A DNA stretch of 38,454 nucleotides from Pseudomonadota bacterium (GTDB lineage Bacteria; Desulfobacterota; S145-22). The DNA lies in assembly GCA_015493505.1 (NCBI GenBank), contig WGDA01000029.1:1-38454 (forward strand), given 5' to 3'. Shown one piece after another: positions 1 to 11,151 of this stretch. Within the stretch, counting starts at the first letter, position 1; each line of letters begins with the position of its first letter. Below the pieces are notes generated by a model that saw nothing but the letters and a program-made list of their open reading frames with translations, was not told the DNA's origin and made no database searches. A program made the position numbers and the translations under genes.

Positions 1-57
1 GGCTTCTATGGCAACTTTGGCTTTGAATTCATCTGTGAATTTCCTGCGCTGTTTCAT
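1..57 (-). CDS. IS3-family transposase OrfA, N-terminal fragment cut by the window edge
   Basis: Reverse complement translates as MKQRRKFTDEFKAKVAIEA, a typical IS3/IS911 OrfA (HTH) N-terminus; open at the window edge. Confidence 0.85.
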   Translation of the reverse strand, partial: MKQRRKFTDEFKAKVAIEA

Positions 58-125
58 CCCTGTGAACCCCCTTTCTTTTGTCTACTCCTTTTCACTTTAA
101 CATACTGTCCCATTTCTGGGGTCCA
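1..125 (-). mobile_element. End of an IS3-like insertion sequence (partial), with putative terminal repeat TGGACCCCAGAAATGGGACAGT on the minus strand at 104-125
   Basis: IS3-type TGGACCCC...GGGACAGT terminus just upstream of the orfA start. Confidence 0.7.
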
Positions 126-173
126 CTATAGATGGCGGCTTCATAAGACTGTTTGAAACGGTCTGGCGGATGA

Positions 174-1007
174 TTATGGCAGGGTTCTGGCGATGTCAAG
201 AAAGAAGGCGTGAATCCTTTGAAGGAGCGCTCGTGGCTTGACGCCTCTCAGCAACTGGTCCGGGCTGACCCATCCAATCTCATTGAAGTGCTCGGTTCCC
301 TCTATAACCCCCTTGAAATAGCGCTCGCACCACTTGGCTGAGGCGACGGAAACCATGCCGTCATTGTCTCCTTCCAGCCGGTAGATATGGAGGAAGGAGC
401 GCCTGTGAAGAAGGGAGATTCTCTCGAAGGACTGCCTCCCGGCGTAGGTCTGGAACAGGATATCTCCTTCACACATCCGCTCGAAGTCTGTGACGTCTTG
501 ACGGTGATGATAGGCGCGACAAGCCCATGTAGTAACATCTCTGAAGCCTGACAGATCAAGGGAGAAGGCTTGAAGCCCCCTGAAAGCGGGAGAAAATCGG
601 TTCCAAACAAGGTCGGCGAAAGGGGAGCCTTCGTGTGGGGTGGAGATCGTCGTCAGTGAAGCGATTTTTCGGTGAATTCTGTCTCTGACGCGGTCCTGAA
701 AAAGCATGTGCCGGGCATCGAGGCCACCCATGCTGTGGCCGATAAGGTTGACTTTCGAAGCCCCCGTGGCGAGGAGGATGTGAATCACCGCCCGCTTGAG
801 GACGGCCGCCCTTCTTTCGACACTCCCCGCCCAGGGGAGGGTGGCGTTGTAGGCAGGATATCCATTCCGGGTCAGGAATGTTCGAATCCCCCGAAAGTAC
901 GAGAGCCTGTCAAGAAACGGGGATGAAGGGTATTCCAGGCCGAAAAGGCCGCTCCAGAAAATATCGAACCTGGCAAGTCCGGGTACCAGCAGGATGGGAT
1001 ACGTCAT
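174..1007 (-). CDS. Triacylglycerol lipase / alpha-beta hydrolase
   Basis: N-terminal MTYPILLVPG, nucleophile elbow GHSMGG, STPHEGSPFAD motif. Confidence 0.8.
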   Translation of the reverse strand: MTYPILLVPGLARFDIFWSGLFGLEYPSSPFLDRLSYFRGIRTFLTRNGYPAYNATLPWAGSVERRAAVLKRAVIHILLATGASKVNLIGHSMGGLDARHMLFQDRVRDRIHRKIASLTTISTPHEGSPFADLVWNRFSPAFRGLQAFSLDLSGFRDVTTWACRAYHHRQDVTDFERMCEGDILFQTYAGRQSFERISLLHRRSFLHIYRLEGDNDGMVSVASAKWCERYFKGVIEGTEHFNEIGWVSPDQLLRGVKPRALLQRIHAFFLDIARTLP

Positions 1008-1031
1008 TGTTTTAGGGGAGTTATGATTTTG

Positions 1032-1334
1032 TCAGTGAAGGAACCGGCCGTTGGCGAGTGGGTCACGCTTTTTATCCCTCAAGGGGTTTTCCATGAAGGC
1101 TTTTTTGCAAGCGGGGCAAAGAATCAGGGCCTTTTTCTCAAAGACATCTTTCATGGCCTTGCCATCCGGCTCACGGGACAGGCCCTGGATGAGCTTTTCC
1201 AGTTCAAGGTCTGAGCTGTATTTGAAATCCTCGATCCCGAAAAAGCCGTCAAAGTCAGCGGTCGCCTGAATGACAATCAGGTATTTGGTGCTTCCGGGTG
1301 GAAGGACCTTGCCGCATCTGTCACACTGAATCAT
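1032..1334 (-). CDS. Small hypothetical protein with zinc-ribbon-like cysteine pairs
   Basis: CDRC near the N-terminus and CPAC near the C-terminus; overlaps the trmFO 3' end by 14 nt. Confidence 0.65.
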   Translation of the reverse strand: MIQCDRCGKVLPPGSTKYLIVIQATADFDGFFGIEDFKYSSDLELEKLIQGLSREPDGKAMKDVFEKKALILCPACKKAFMENPLRDKKRDPLANGRFLH

Positions 1335-2673
1335 CGTGTCCCCGCAGTGTCTGGCTGATCGCCTGTTTCCATTCTTTTATATCACGGATCGCCCGGGCTG
1401 ACAAAGCCTGCTTTTTTTCTTTCTTTTTGACACGCTCCTTCAAGGGGGAGACCAATCCCCAGTTGGCTCCCATGGGGGAGAAGGGCTCCTGAGGTGTCGT
1501 GACGTGCCTGTACAACCCTCCCAACACGGTCGTTGGCGGGGGTGGGAGAAAGGAGGCATCCTCCATAAGGCAGAACAGCGCGCACAAGAGCCCGATGGCG
1601 GTGGATTCAAGGTATCCTTCCACGCCGGTGATCTGGCCCGCGACGCGCACACCGGGAGCCCCCTTCAACTCAAGGGTGGGTGTGAGCACGGCAGGCGAGG
1701 CGAGATAGAAATTCCTGTGTATGGTGCCAAGACGCGCGAATTCAGCGCGCTCAAGCCCCGGAAGAGACCGGAAAACACGCTCCTGCTCGGGAAAGGTCAT
1801 CTTGGTTTGGAACCCTACCATGCTGTACAGGTCCCCTGAGAGGGTTTCCTGGCGAAGCTGCACCACGGCGTGCGGTTGCCTTCCCGTGTTTGGATCGATC
1901 AGCCCAACGGGTTTCATGGGACCGAACGCGAGGGTGTCTTTTCCCCTCGAGGCGAGAATTTCGATGGGCATACACCCTTCATAGTAGGCAGCCGATTCGA
2001 AAGGGTGAAGAGGCACCTTTTCCGCGTTCAGGATGTCATGGACGAACCTTTCGTATTGTTCTCGTGTCAAGGGAACATTCAGGTAGTCGTCTCCCCCCTT
2101 GCCGTAGCGGGAACCCCGGAAGGCGACAGATGTGTCAATGGAGTCCGCGTATATGATGGGGGAGGTGGCGTCATAGAAATATAGAGCATCACTTTCCGTT
2201 CTCTGGATGAGATCAGCGATAAGATCAGGATGGGTCAAAGGACCTGTGGCAAGAATCACAGGATGTTCAGAGATTTCATCAAGACAACGAATGACGCGAT
2301 GTTCTATCCGGACGAGGGAGTGGCGCGAAAGTTTCTCCGTGATTTCCTGGGAAAATGCTTCCCTGTCAACGCTCAGGGCATTTCCGGCAGGAACCGCGTG
2401 GCGAAACGCGGTCTCGACGATCAGCGAGTCCATGAGGGAGAGTTCACGTTTGAGGGTTCCCGTGGCCGTAACCTCCTGGAGGGATTTCAGGGAATTGCTG
2501 CAGACCAGTTCGGCCAGGTGAGGGGAGTTGTGCGCGGGGGAAAACGCGAGCGGTTTCATCTCCACAAGGGTGACGAGGAGCTGGTGACGCGCGAGCTGCC
2601 AGCAGGCCTCACACCCGGCCAGCCCCCCTCCGACGACAACAACTTCACGCGGCCGCATCAGAGCTGTGCCCAT
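1321..2673 (-). CDS. trmFO: Methylenetetrahydrofolate--tRNA-(uracil-5-)-methyltransferase
   Basis: VVVVGGGLAGCEACWQLA FAD motif, FSPAHNSPHLAELVCSNS, YFYDATSPI; full-length 450 aa. Confidence 0.95.
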   Translation of the reverse strand: MGTALMRPREVVVVGGGLAGCEACWQLARHQLLVTLVEMKPLAFSPAHNSPHLAELVCSNSLKSLQEVTATGTLKRELSLMDSLIVETAFRHAVPAGNALSVDREAFSQEITEKLSRHSLVRIEHRVIRCLDEISEHPVILATGPLTHPDLIADLIQRTESDALYFYDATSPIIYADSIDTSVAFRGSRYGKGGDDYLNVPLTREQYERFVHDILNAEKVPLHPFESAAYYEGCMPIEILASRGKDTLAFGPMKPVGLIDPNTGRQPHAVVQLRQETLSGDLYSMVGFQTKMTFPEQERVFRSLPGLERAEFARLGTIHRNFYLASPAVLTPTLELKGAPGVRVAGQITGVEGYLESTAIGLLCALFCLMEDASFLPPPPTTVLGGLYRHVTTPQEPFSPMGANWGLVSPLKERVKKKEKKQALSARAIRDIKEWKQAISQTLRGHDDSV

Positions 2674-3392
2674 TTACAGAGTTTTCTCTCGAGGATTTCC
2701 ACGATCTCGTAGAGCATGATGCCCAGCACGCTCATTCCGATGACCCCCACAAACATCATGGGATAGTCAGCCATCCCCCAGGCATCGAGGATCATGTTGC
2801 CGAGACCGTTGCGTGTGGCAAAGGATTCCACGAAAAAAAGTATCGCGACGGATGTGCCGATACTGATTCTCAAAGAGGTGAGAATGGCGGGAAGGCACGC
2901 GGGAATGACAACGTGGCGGTAAACATCCCGGGTATTTCCGCCCAGGGTGACCAGGGCATCCATAAAGGGCTTCTTGACGGAACGGGCGCCATCGCGCGTC
3001 GTGACGAGAATCTGATAGAACACAACAAGGGCGATAAGGGCAACCTTTGAGATGTTCCCGATCCCAAGAAGGATGAAGAATATAGGCAGAAAAACGATTT
3101 TCGGGATCGGATAGGTCAGAAAAATCATGGGCGCGATCCATTTGTCCCATTGGGGATTCTGGCCCAGGAAAAGACCCAGCGGGACGGCGGTTATGATGGC
3201 GATTCCAAGGCTGACGACCACGCGCGCCATACTCACGAGAAAGTTTGGCGCGAAAGTCGACAGGGAAAAGGCGCGCACAACCGACAAGGGCGTCGGGATG
3301 ATCCCGCCGGATATCGTCAGGGACATGACAACCCAGACAAAGAACAGAATAATGGCGGAGAGAATGCCGATGAGGTATCGATGGCGTTTCAC
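2658..3392 (-). CDS. ABC transporter permease, NitT/TauT (SsuC/TauC) type
   Basis: Multi-TM protein with GLGNMILDAW and EAA-loop-like VTLGGNTRDVYRHVVIPACLPAILTSLRISIG. Confidence 0.88.
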   Translation of the reverse strand: MKRHRYLIGILSAIILFFVWVVMSLTISGGIIPTPLSVVRAFSLSTFAPNFLVSMARVVVSLGIAIITAVPLGLFLGQNPQWDKWIAPMIFLTYPIPKIVFLPIFFILLGIGNISKVALIALVVFYQILVTTRDGARSVKKPFMDALVTLGGNTRDVYRHVVIPACLPAILTSLRISIGTSVAILFFVESFATRNGLGNMILDAWGMADYPMMFVGVIGMSVLGIMLYEIVEILERKLCKWAQL

Positions 3393-4135
3393 GCCTGCGC
3401 CTCCGGGTTGGTGGAAAAAAGGATTTTTCTGAGCTTCGTGGAGATCTCGAAGAAAGTCCGGGAGCTCCGAAATACGGGGTCTCCCGCGTTTGGGTTCTCC
3501 ACCACGGCGCGGATCTTTGCCGGCCTCTCTGAAAGCACAATCACCCGTTTCCCCAGAAAGGTGGCTTCCTCGATACTGTGCGTCACGATGATGAAAGTGA
3601 TCCGGTGGGCCTCCCAGATTCTGGAGAGAAGCGTCTGGAGGTGCTCCCTTGTCATGGCGTCAAGGGAGGAAAAGGGCTCATCCATGAGAATGAGGGAAGG
3701 GTTCATGGCCAGGACCCTGGCGATGGCCACCCGTTGACACTGGCCACCGCTAAGCTGGGAAGGATAGAAGGAGGTGAACGGGCTGAGGCCCAATTCCTCG
3801 AGAATGGGCACCACCTTTTTACGAATTTCCCGCTGGGGGGTGTGTTTGAGCGTCAGGCCAATGGCGACATTCTCCCACACGGTTTTCCAGGGAAAAAGGC
3901 CATAATCCTGTAAAATCATGGGGATGTTCCCTCGGGTTGTAGCGGTGCCATTCACCCTGATTTCCCCGCTTTGGATGGGAAGAAGGCCCGCGATAAGGTA
4001 TAGCAGGGTGGTTTTCCCACACCCGGACGGGCCGATAATGGCGCAGCTTTCCCCCTTCTTTACCGAGAAACTGACATCCCGCAACACCTCAACCCCTTCG
4101 AGGTAGGCAAAGGTAAGATTGTTGACCTGAATCAT
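3389..4135 (-). CDS. ABC transporter ATP-binding protein, NitT/TauT type
   Basis: Walker A GPSGCGKTT, signature LSGGQCQRVAIAR, Walker B LILMDEPFSSLD, H-loop VTHSIEEA. Confidence 0.93.
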   Translation of the reverse strand: MIQVNNLTFAYLEGVEVLRDVSFSVKKGESCAIIGPSGCGKTTLLYLIAGLLPIQSGEIRVNGTATTRGNIPMILQDYGLFPWKTVWENVAIGLTLKHTPQREIRKKVVPILEELGLSPFTSFYPSQLSGGQCQRVAIARVLAMNPSLILMDEPFSSLDAMTREHLQTLLSRIWEAHRITFIIVTHSIEEATFLGKRVIVLSERPAKIRAVVENPNAGDPVFRSSRTFFEISTKLRKILFSTNPEAQA

Positions 4136-4167
4136 CTGAGCTGATTACCCTGACCGCGCCAAGCGGG

Positions 4168-5118
4168 CTACCCGGCTGTTTTGAAAAAGTCAGGAGGCAC
4201 GATGAAATCCCTGACATGAATAGGTGATTTAAGGAGCTTTTTATGTTTCAGCCAGTTCAGGACGGAACGCGCCATCTCGGGAAAGGGTGGGAAGGCGAAG
4301 GGAAAATCCGCGAACTTAAAGGAATGGGCGATAGGTTTCGGGAGGTGGCACTGCCTGACCAAGAGAGGACGGACGGCGTCATGATTTCGCTTAATCACCG
4401 CGACCGCCTTGTCATAGGACTGATAAAATCTTTTCAGGAACTGTCGGTTCGCCTTGATAAAATGGTCATTCCAGATCAGAACGGTCTGGGAAAGGTTGGT
4501 TTCTCCGTCATCAGCAACCCAATGGGCTCCCTTGAAGCGGGCGAGGGAGGCAAGCGGATCGGGCAGGACTGCCGCGTCGATTTTGTTATTCATCAGCATC
4601 TGAAATCGAATGGGAATGCTTTTAATCTCCTCTTTTTGGACAGCGTTCAGGGGCAGGTCATTCGCCTTCAGCAGACCATCCAGCACGTATTCGATGATGG
4701 TATTGGAAGAAATGGCTACGTGTTTCCCTTTCAAGTCCTGAACGGTCCGGATGGATGAAGACGGGCTGCTCAGGATGGCGAAAAGCCCCTCAGAAGGCTT
4801 CTGGCCCAGAATAACCGACACGGCACGCGCCGGAAATCCGCGGCTTCTGAGGAGGGCGGCTGAAATGAGGTCACCCAGATAGGCGTCCAGCTTTCCTGTT
4901 TGAAAGGCGGCATCCCTTTCAACGGCGCTCCGGAATGTGACCAGGGTGACAGGGCGGGGCAGCTTTTTAAAAAAACCCTTTTCCTGTGCCACGTAGAACG
5001 GAAGGGCGTCCACGATGGGCAGGACGCCGATCCTGACGGGGTTCGCGAGGGCGACGGTCCCGAAACTGAAGAAAAACACCAGGCACAGAAGGCTTATGAT
5101 TCCCTTTTTCATCCTCAA
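4168..5118 (-). CDS. ABC transporter periplasmic substrate-binding protein, NitT/TauT/NMT1-like
   Basis: Signal peptide; VRIGVLPIVDALPFYVAQEKGFF, DLKGKHVAISS; adjacent to cognate ATPase and permease. Confidence 0.85.
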   Translation of the reverse strand: MRMKKGIISLLCLVFFFSFGTVALANPVRIGVLPIVDALPFYVAQEKGFFKKLPRPVTLVTFRSAVERDAAFQTGKLDAYLGDLISAALLRSRGFPARAVSVILGQKPSEGLFAILSSPSSSIRTVQDLKGKHVAISSNTIIEYVLDGLLKANDLPLNAVQKEEIKSIPIRFQMLMNNKIDAAVLPDPLASLARFKGAHWVADDGETNLSQTVLIWNDHFIKANRQFLKRFYQSYDKAVAVIKRNHDAVRPLLVRQCHLPKPIAHSFKFADFPFAFPPFPEMARSVLNWLKHKKLLKSPIHVRDFIVPPDFFKTAG

Positions 5119-5124
5119 CCCCTT

Positions 5125-6012
5125 TCAGTGCTTCGCCAGAATATCAGCTGCGACAAACGCTAAAAATATCATACTAATCAGGCCATTGATTGTAAAGAAG
5201 GCAGTGGTGATACGGGAAAGATCTCTTGGCGAGACCAGCCGGTGTTCGTAAAAGAGAAGGCCCGCGACAATCACGAGGCCCGCCAGGTATAGCGATCCCA
5301 TCTGAAGGGGCCTGGCAATGACGGCGAGAAAGACGAAGCACAGGAAGTGGAGGAAACGGGCGATCCACAGCGCCGGTGTTACGCCGAAGGTAGCCGGTAT
5401 GGAATACAGGTGATGTTTCCTGTCGAATTCGACATCCTGGAGGCTGTAAAGAATATCAAACCCGGCGATCCAGCAGAGAACCGCGGCTGACAATGACAGG
5501 GCGGACCAGGAGAGGGTGCCAGTTGCGGCCAGCCACGCCCCCAGAGGGGCGCCGGAGATGGCAAGTCCCAGGACGAGGTGGCTGTAGGAGGTAAAGCGCT
5601 TGGTATAGGAATAGCCGACAAGGATGGCGATCGCCAGGGGGCTGGCGAGCAGACACGTCGTGTTGAGCATTCCGGCGGACAATATCAGCAGACCGAACGC
5701 GATGATGCTGACGAGAAACGCGAACCTTTTAGAAATCCGGCCAGCGGGAATGGCACGGTCACGGGTTCGGGGATTTGCCCTGTCGATATCCGCGTCGATT
5801 ACGCGGTTGAAGCCCATCGCCCCGGTGCGGGCGCCGATCATGGCACAGAGGACCCAGAAAATCAGGGAGCCCGTTACGTGCCCTTTTGTGGCCATGAGCA
5901 GGCTGACAAACGCGAAGGGCAGGGCGAAAATCGTGTGCTCAAATTTAATCATTTCAAGGAATTCTGCGAATCCCCTGAAAACCCGGCGAATTATTTCACG
6001 CGTCGATGCCAT
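5125..6012 (-). CDS. UbiA-family prenyltransferase, probably menaquinone-pathway MqnP type
   Basis: NRVIDADIDRANPRTRDRAIPAGRIS and DILYSLQDVEFDRKHHLYSIP Asp-rich motifs; multiple TM segments. The ORF opens at 6045; the internal Met at 6012 (MASTREIIRR) is the likelier start. Confidence 0.88.
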   Translation of the reverse strand: MASTREIIRRVFRGFAEFLEMIKFEHTIFALPFAFVSLLMATKGHVTGSLIFWVLCAMIGARTGAMGFNRVIDADIDRANPRTRDRAIPAGRISKRFAFLVSIIAFGLLILSAGMLNTTCLLASPLAIAILVGYSYTKRFTSYSHLVLGLAISGAPLGAWLAATGTLSWSALSLSAAVLCWIAGFDILYSLQDVEFDRKHHLYSIPATFGVTPALWIARFLHFLCFVFLAVIARPLQMGSLYLAGLVIVAGLLFYEHRLVSPRDLSRITTAFFTINGLISMIFLAFVAADILAKH

Positions 6013-7441
6013 ACTCCTTCCAGCGTTGTGAGACCTGTTCGACAAGGTCTTCCGGCATTGCGACTACGTCGGGCCACGGTCGCGAGAACCCCTCGTCCGG
6101 CCATTTGCGTGTGGCGTCGATTCCCATCTTCCCTCCCACGCACGAAAGTATTGACGCGTGATCCAGGAGGTCTGTGGGCCCCTCGCTGAGAAAGGTGTCG
6201 CGCTTAGGATCCACCTGGGTCCCCAAGCGCCAGAGAACTTCCCCGTAGTTGTGGATGTCGACCTCTTTGTCGAAGACGATAATGAACTTGCTGAACATCA
6301 TCTGGCCGAGGCCCCAGAGGGCGTGAATCACTTTGTGGGCGTGACGGGGATATTTTTTGTCGATGGAGACGAGCGCGAAGTTGTGGAAGCACCCGTGAAC
6401 GGGGAGATCCATATCTACGATTTCCGGAAGCAGTTTTTGGATCATGGGAAGAAAGAGGCGTTCCGTGATTTTTCCCAGAATGGCATCTTCCATGGGAGGC
6501 TTTCCTACCACAGTGGCGGGGTAGATGGCGTTCCGCCTGCGCGTGAGACACGTAACATGAAAGACGGGAAACGGCTCGGGTGGAGAGTAAAAGCCGGTGT
6601 GGTCCCCGAATGGCCCTTCGATTTTAAGGGGTTCCGCCGGGTCTATAAACCCTTCAAGGATAAAATCTGCCTCCGCCGGGACGAAAAGGTCGTTGGTGAC
6701 ACAGCGTGTGATGGGGATTCGTTGCCCGCGCAGCAACCCCGCGAAGGTCCATTCATCTACCCCCTCGGGGAGGGGCGCCGTGGCGAGATAGGTCAGCAGG
6801 GGATCTCCCCCAAGAGCGACAGCGACCGGCATTTTCTGGCCGAGTTCCCGGTAACGGGCGAAATGCTGGGCGCCCCCCTTGTGCGGATGCCAATGCATAC
6901 CTGTGGACTGTTCGTCAAAAACCTGGAGGCGGTACATGCCCACGTTACGAACGCCAGTTTCCGGGTCGCGCGTGATAACCTGGGGCAGGGTGATAAAGGG
7001 GCCCGCGTCGCCCGGCCACGTTTTGAGGATGGGGAGCCGGGACAAATCAGGTTCTCTCGTAACCACTTCCTGGCAAGGCGGGGAAGACACCTTTTTCGGA
7101 ATCAGGGATTTGAGGGATGAAAGCTTTGGAAGCAGAGAAAGGCTCTCTTTCAGGCTGCCGGGAAACTCCGTGTTGAGTGTGCTTGAAACGAGGTCTTCCA
7201 GATTGTTAAGGGTTTTCCCAAACATAGCTTCAACCCGCTGGCGTGTGCCAAAAAGGTTCGTCAGAACGGGAAAGTTTGCGCCCTCGACCCGCTCAAAAAA
7301 CAGGGCAGGTCCCCCCTGACGAAAGACCCGTTGGCTGATCTCGCTGATTTCCAGATTCGGACTTACGCGCGCCGAGACACGTTTCAATTCTCCCCGCGCT
7401 TCGAGGAAACGAATGGTATCTTCAAGGGATGTGCAAGCCAT
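5996..7441 (-). CDS. UbiD-family decarboxylase, probably MqnL type
   Basis: TGMHWHPHKGGAQHFARY, EGPFGDHTGFYSPPE; 481 aa. Confidence 0.9.
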   Translation of the reverse strand: MACTSLEDTIRFLEARGELKRVSARVSPNLEISEISQRVFRQGGPALFFERVEGANFPVLTNLFGTRQRVEAMFGKTLNNLEDLVSSTLNTEFPGSLKESLSLLPKLSSLKSLIPKKVSSPPCQEVVTREPDLSRLPILKTWPGDAGPFITLPQVITRDPETGVRNVGMYRLQVFDEQSTGMHWHPHKGGAQHFARYRELGQKMPVAVALGGDPLLTYLATAPLPEGVDEWTFAGLLRGQRIPITRCVTNDLFVPAEADFILEGFIDPAEPLKIEGPFGDHTGFYSPPEPFPVFHVTCLTRRRNAIYPATVVGKPPMEDAILGKITERLFLPMIQKLLPEIVDMDLPVHGCFHNFALVSIDKKYPRHAHKVIHALWGLGQMMFSKFIIVFDKEVDIHNYGEVLWRLGTQVDPKRDTFLSEGPTDLLDHASILSCVGGKMGIDATRKWPDEGFSRPWPDVVAMPEDLVEQVSQRWKEYGIDA

Positions 7442-7559
7442 CGTTTGCTCCTCCCGGGTTGATTGTCTTGGCTATCGAACAATTGCCCACACGACCAGGT
7501 AACGGTAACAGCTTCAGGCCATTGGCAGGGTTTCCCGGACTTGAAAACCGTGACGGATG

Positions 7560-7838
7560 TCAGCCTTCCGACGGGTCGTCTTCCGGAAAGTCTCCTTCCA
7601 GCGTGATCCCCTGATCTTCAATGACCTGGAGTATCAGGGACTTGGCTTTTTCCACGTCTTTTTCAGGGACATACAGCTGCTGTTCAGACATGTTTTTGAC
7701 GTGTACCGGATAAGGGGTAATCCTGAGATCCCGCACATAGCACGGGATCTCATTGTCTTCAAGGTATAAACGGAGATAATCCGCCTCGATGAGTGAAGGC
7801 GTCGAGAAAACTTCAACAAAGTTTTCTTCCGTGTTCAC
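7560..7838 (-). CDS. DUF2007-like putative signal-transducing protein
   Basis: FVEVFSTPSLIEADYLRLYLEDNEIPCYV...LYVPEKDVEKAKSLI pattern. Confidence 0.7.
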   Translation of the reverse strand: MNTEENFVEVFSTPSLIEADYLRLYLEDNEIPCYVRDLRITPYPVHVKNMSEQQLYVPEKDVEKAKSLILQVIEDQGITLEGDFPEDDPSEG

Positions 7839-7839
7839 G

Positions 7840-9168
<1,329 letters not shown>

Positions 9169-9186
9169 TTATCCTTTCACAAGGCG

Positions 9187-10356
9187 TTAAATACCCGCCA
9201 GTTTCTTCAGTTCGTCAACTTTGTCTGTTTTTTCCCAGGTAAATTCCGGAAGGTTCCTGCCAAAGTGCCCGTATGCCGCCGTTTTCTTGTATATCGGCCT
9301 GAGGAGGTCCAGATGCTTAATGATTTCGGCAGGCTTGAGGGGAAACACTTCCCGGACGATCTTCGCGATCTTGTCTGGCGGAATCTTGGATGTGCCAAAT
9401 GTGTTAATCATAACGGAAACCGGATCGGCGACGCCGATGGCGTAGGCCATCTGCACTTCGCATTTCGTGGCGAGTCCTGAAGCCACGATGTTTTTGGCGA
9501 TGTATCGTGCCATGTATGAGGCGCTACGATCGACTTTCGAGGGGTCTTTGCCGGAAAAGGCACCGCCTCCGTGGCTTCCCTGGCCACCATAAGTGTCCAC
9601 GATGATTTTTCTTCCGGTCAGGCCGCAATCGGCGTGTGGCCCTCCCATCACGAAACGTCCCGTGGGATTGATATAGTACTTGGTGTTCTTATCAAGCATC
9701 TCGGCGGGCAGGACTTTTTTGACCACTTCTTCGATGAGGGTTTCACGAATGGTCTCATACTTGACGTAAGGGGTATGCTGCGAGGAAAGAACCACCGCAT
9801 CCACCCGGACAGGGCGGCTATCATGGTATTCGATGGTCACCTGGGATTTCCCGTCGGGCCTCAGGAATTCCACGATCCCCTGCTTCCTGATCTCAGCCAG
9901 GCGTTGCGTGAGACGGTGGGCGTACACGATTGGCATGGGCATCAGCTCACTTGTCTCGTCGCAGGCAAACCCGAACATCAGTCCCTGGTCTCCCGCGCCC
10001 TGTTCTTTATAGAGGCCTTCATATTCGCTGACCCCGATGGAAATATCAGGTGACTGTTTGTCGATAGAGGTGATCACGGCACAGGTTTCCCAGTCAAACC
10101 CCATGGAAGAATCGTTGTACCCGATTTCCTTAATCGTGTTCCGGACAACCTCCGGCATGTCAACGTAACAGCTCGTGGTGATTTCTCCAGCGATGAGCGC
10201 CATCCCTGTCGTGACGAGCGTTTCGCAGGCGACCCTTCCAACCGGGTCTTCCTTGATAATCGCGTCGAGTATGGCATCGGAAATCTGATCGGCAACCTTG
10301 TCGGGGTGCCCTTCAGTCACGGATTCAGAGGTAAACAAAAAATTGGTCATGGACAT
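9187..10356 (-). CDS. metK: S-adenosylmethionine synthase
   Basis: [61 protein letters not shown]. Confidence 0.98.
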   Translation of the reverse strand: MSMTNFLFTSESVTEGHPDKVADQISDAILDAIIKEDPVGRVACETLVTTGMALIAGEITTSCYVDMPEVVRNTIKEIGYNDSSMGFDWETCAVITSIDKQSPDISIGVSEYEGLYKEQGAGDQGLMFGFACDETSELMPMPIVYAHRLTQRLAEIRKQGIVEFLRPDGKSQVTIEYHDSRPVRVDAVVLSSQHTPYVKYETIRETLIEEVVKKVLPAEMLDKNTKYYINPTGRFVMGGPHADCGLTGRKIIVDTYGGQGSHGGGAFSGKDPSKVDRSASYMARYIAKNIVASGLATKCEVQMAYAIGVADPVSVMINTFGTSKIPPDKIAKIVREVFPLKPAEIIKHLDLLRPIYKKTAAYGHFGRNLPEFTWEKTDKVDELKKLAGI

Positions 10357-10415
10357 TGAAACAATCCTCCTTTAATTAGTTGATGTGAATGGCGCATTGT
10401 CCTTCAAACGCAGGT

Positions 10416-10444
10416 TCTATAACATTAAACGCGCGGACGTGCAA
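10416..10444 (-). promoter_or_regulatory. Putative sigma70-type promoter for metK: TTGCAC - 17 nt - TATAGA (minus strand)
   Basis: Minus strand reads TTGCACGTCCGCGCGTTTAATGTTATAGA in the HPr-metK intergenic gap. Confidence 0.5.
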
Positions 10445-10463
10445 CCCGAAAAACTTTTAAGCT

Positions 10464-10754
10464 TCAGTCTTCTCCAAATTTGTTGTTGAACAGTTCCTCC
10501 ACCGCCCGCATGCATTCCTCGGCGTCCGGCCCCTCAACCGTGACCACGACCTGGGACCCCTTTGAAGCGGCCAGCATCATCAGCCCCATGATGCTTTTTC
10601 CGTTTACCTTCATGCCATCTTTGCTCAGCATGATTTCAGAGCGAAACTCGCTGGTAACCTTGACCAGTTCTGCCGCCGCTCTCGCGTGGAGCCCGAGCTG
10701 GTTTTGAACTTTCAGGGTTTTTTTGACTGTCCGGGTTTTATCCTGATTGTCCAA
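10464..10754 (-). CDS. HPr-family phosphocarrier protein (NPr/HPr)
   Basis: QLGLHARAAAELVKV (phospho-His site) and GKSIMGLMMLAASKG (HPrK-site Ser region). Confidence 0.93.
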   Translation of the reverse strand: MDNQDKTRTVKKTLKVQNQLGLHARAAAELVKVTSEFRSEIMLSKDGMKVNGKSIMGLMMLAASKGSQVVVTVEGPDAEECMRAVEELFNNKFGED

Positions 10755-11148
10755 GATTCAGAACATCCGAGGGGTCTTTGATGTTTTTGATGGCGCTTTG
10801 CACGAGCCTTTTCTTCAGCTCTTCCAGGGTGAATTTCTCGCGGTCTTTCACAGCCTTGATGACCAGAGGCAGGTTGATGCCCGTAATTATTTCTATCTTG
10901 CCGGGCTCGAGGAATGGCAGGCACACGTTGGTTGGCGTTCCGCCAAAGAGGTCCGTGAGTATCAGCACCCCATCACCCTCATTTACAGCCTTGACAGTTT
11001 CACGTACGGTCTCCTGGACGGTTTCCGGCTCTTGAGCGACATCCACGGAAACCGTTCTCAGGTTTTCGATTTCTCCCAGAATCATGGCCGCCGCGCCCGT
11101 GAACCCGTCGGCGAGATCGCTGTGACAAACGATGACAATCCCTTTCAT
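10738..11148 (-). CDS. PTS system mannose-type EIIA component
   Basis: IVIVCHSDLADGFTGAAAMI...GDGVLILTDLFGGTPTNVC. Confidence 0.9.
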   Translation of the reverse strand: MKGIVIVCHSDLADGFTGAAAMILGEIENLRTVSVDVAQEPETVQETVRETVKAVNEGDGVLILTDLFGGTPTNVCLPFLEPGKIEIITGINLPLVIKAVKDREKFTLEELKKRLVQSAIKNIKDPSDVLNLGQSG

Positions 11149-11151
11149 GAT

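Noticed and set aside
146-164. Hairpin AGACTGTTTGAAACGGTCT after the lipase gene as a terminator
   Set aside because: Stem is plausible but there is no U-tract on the minus strand; too weak to call
10357-10463. SAM riboswitch upstream of metK
   Set aside because: The gap is only about 107 nt, contains a plausible sigma70 promoter close to the gene, and shows no recognisable SAM riboswitch architecture
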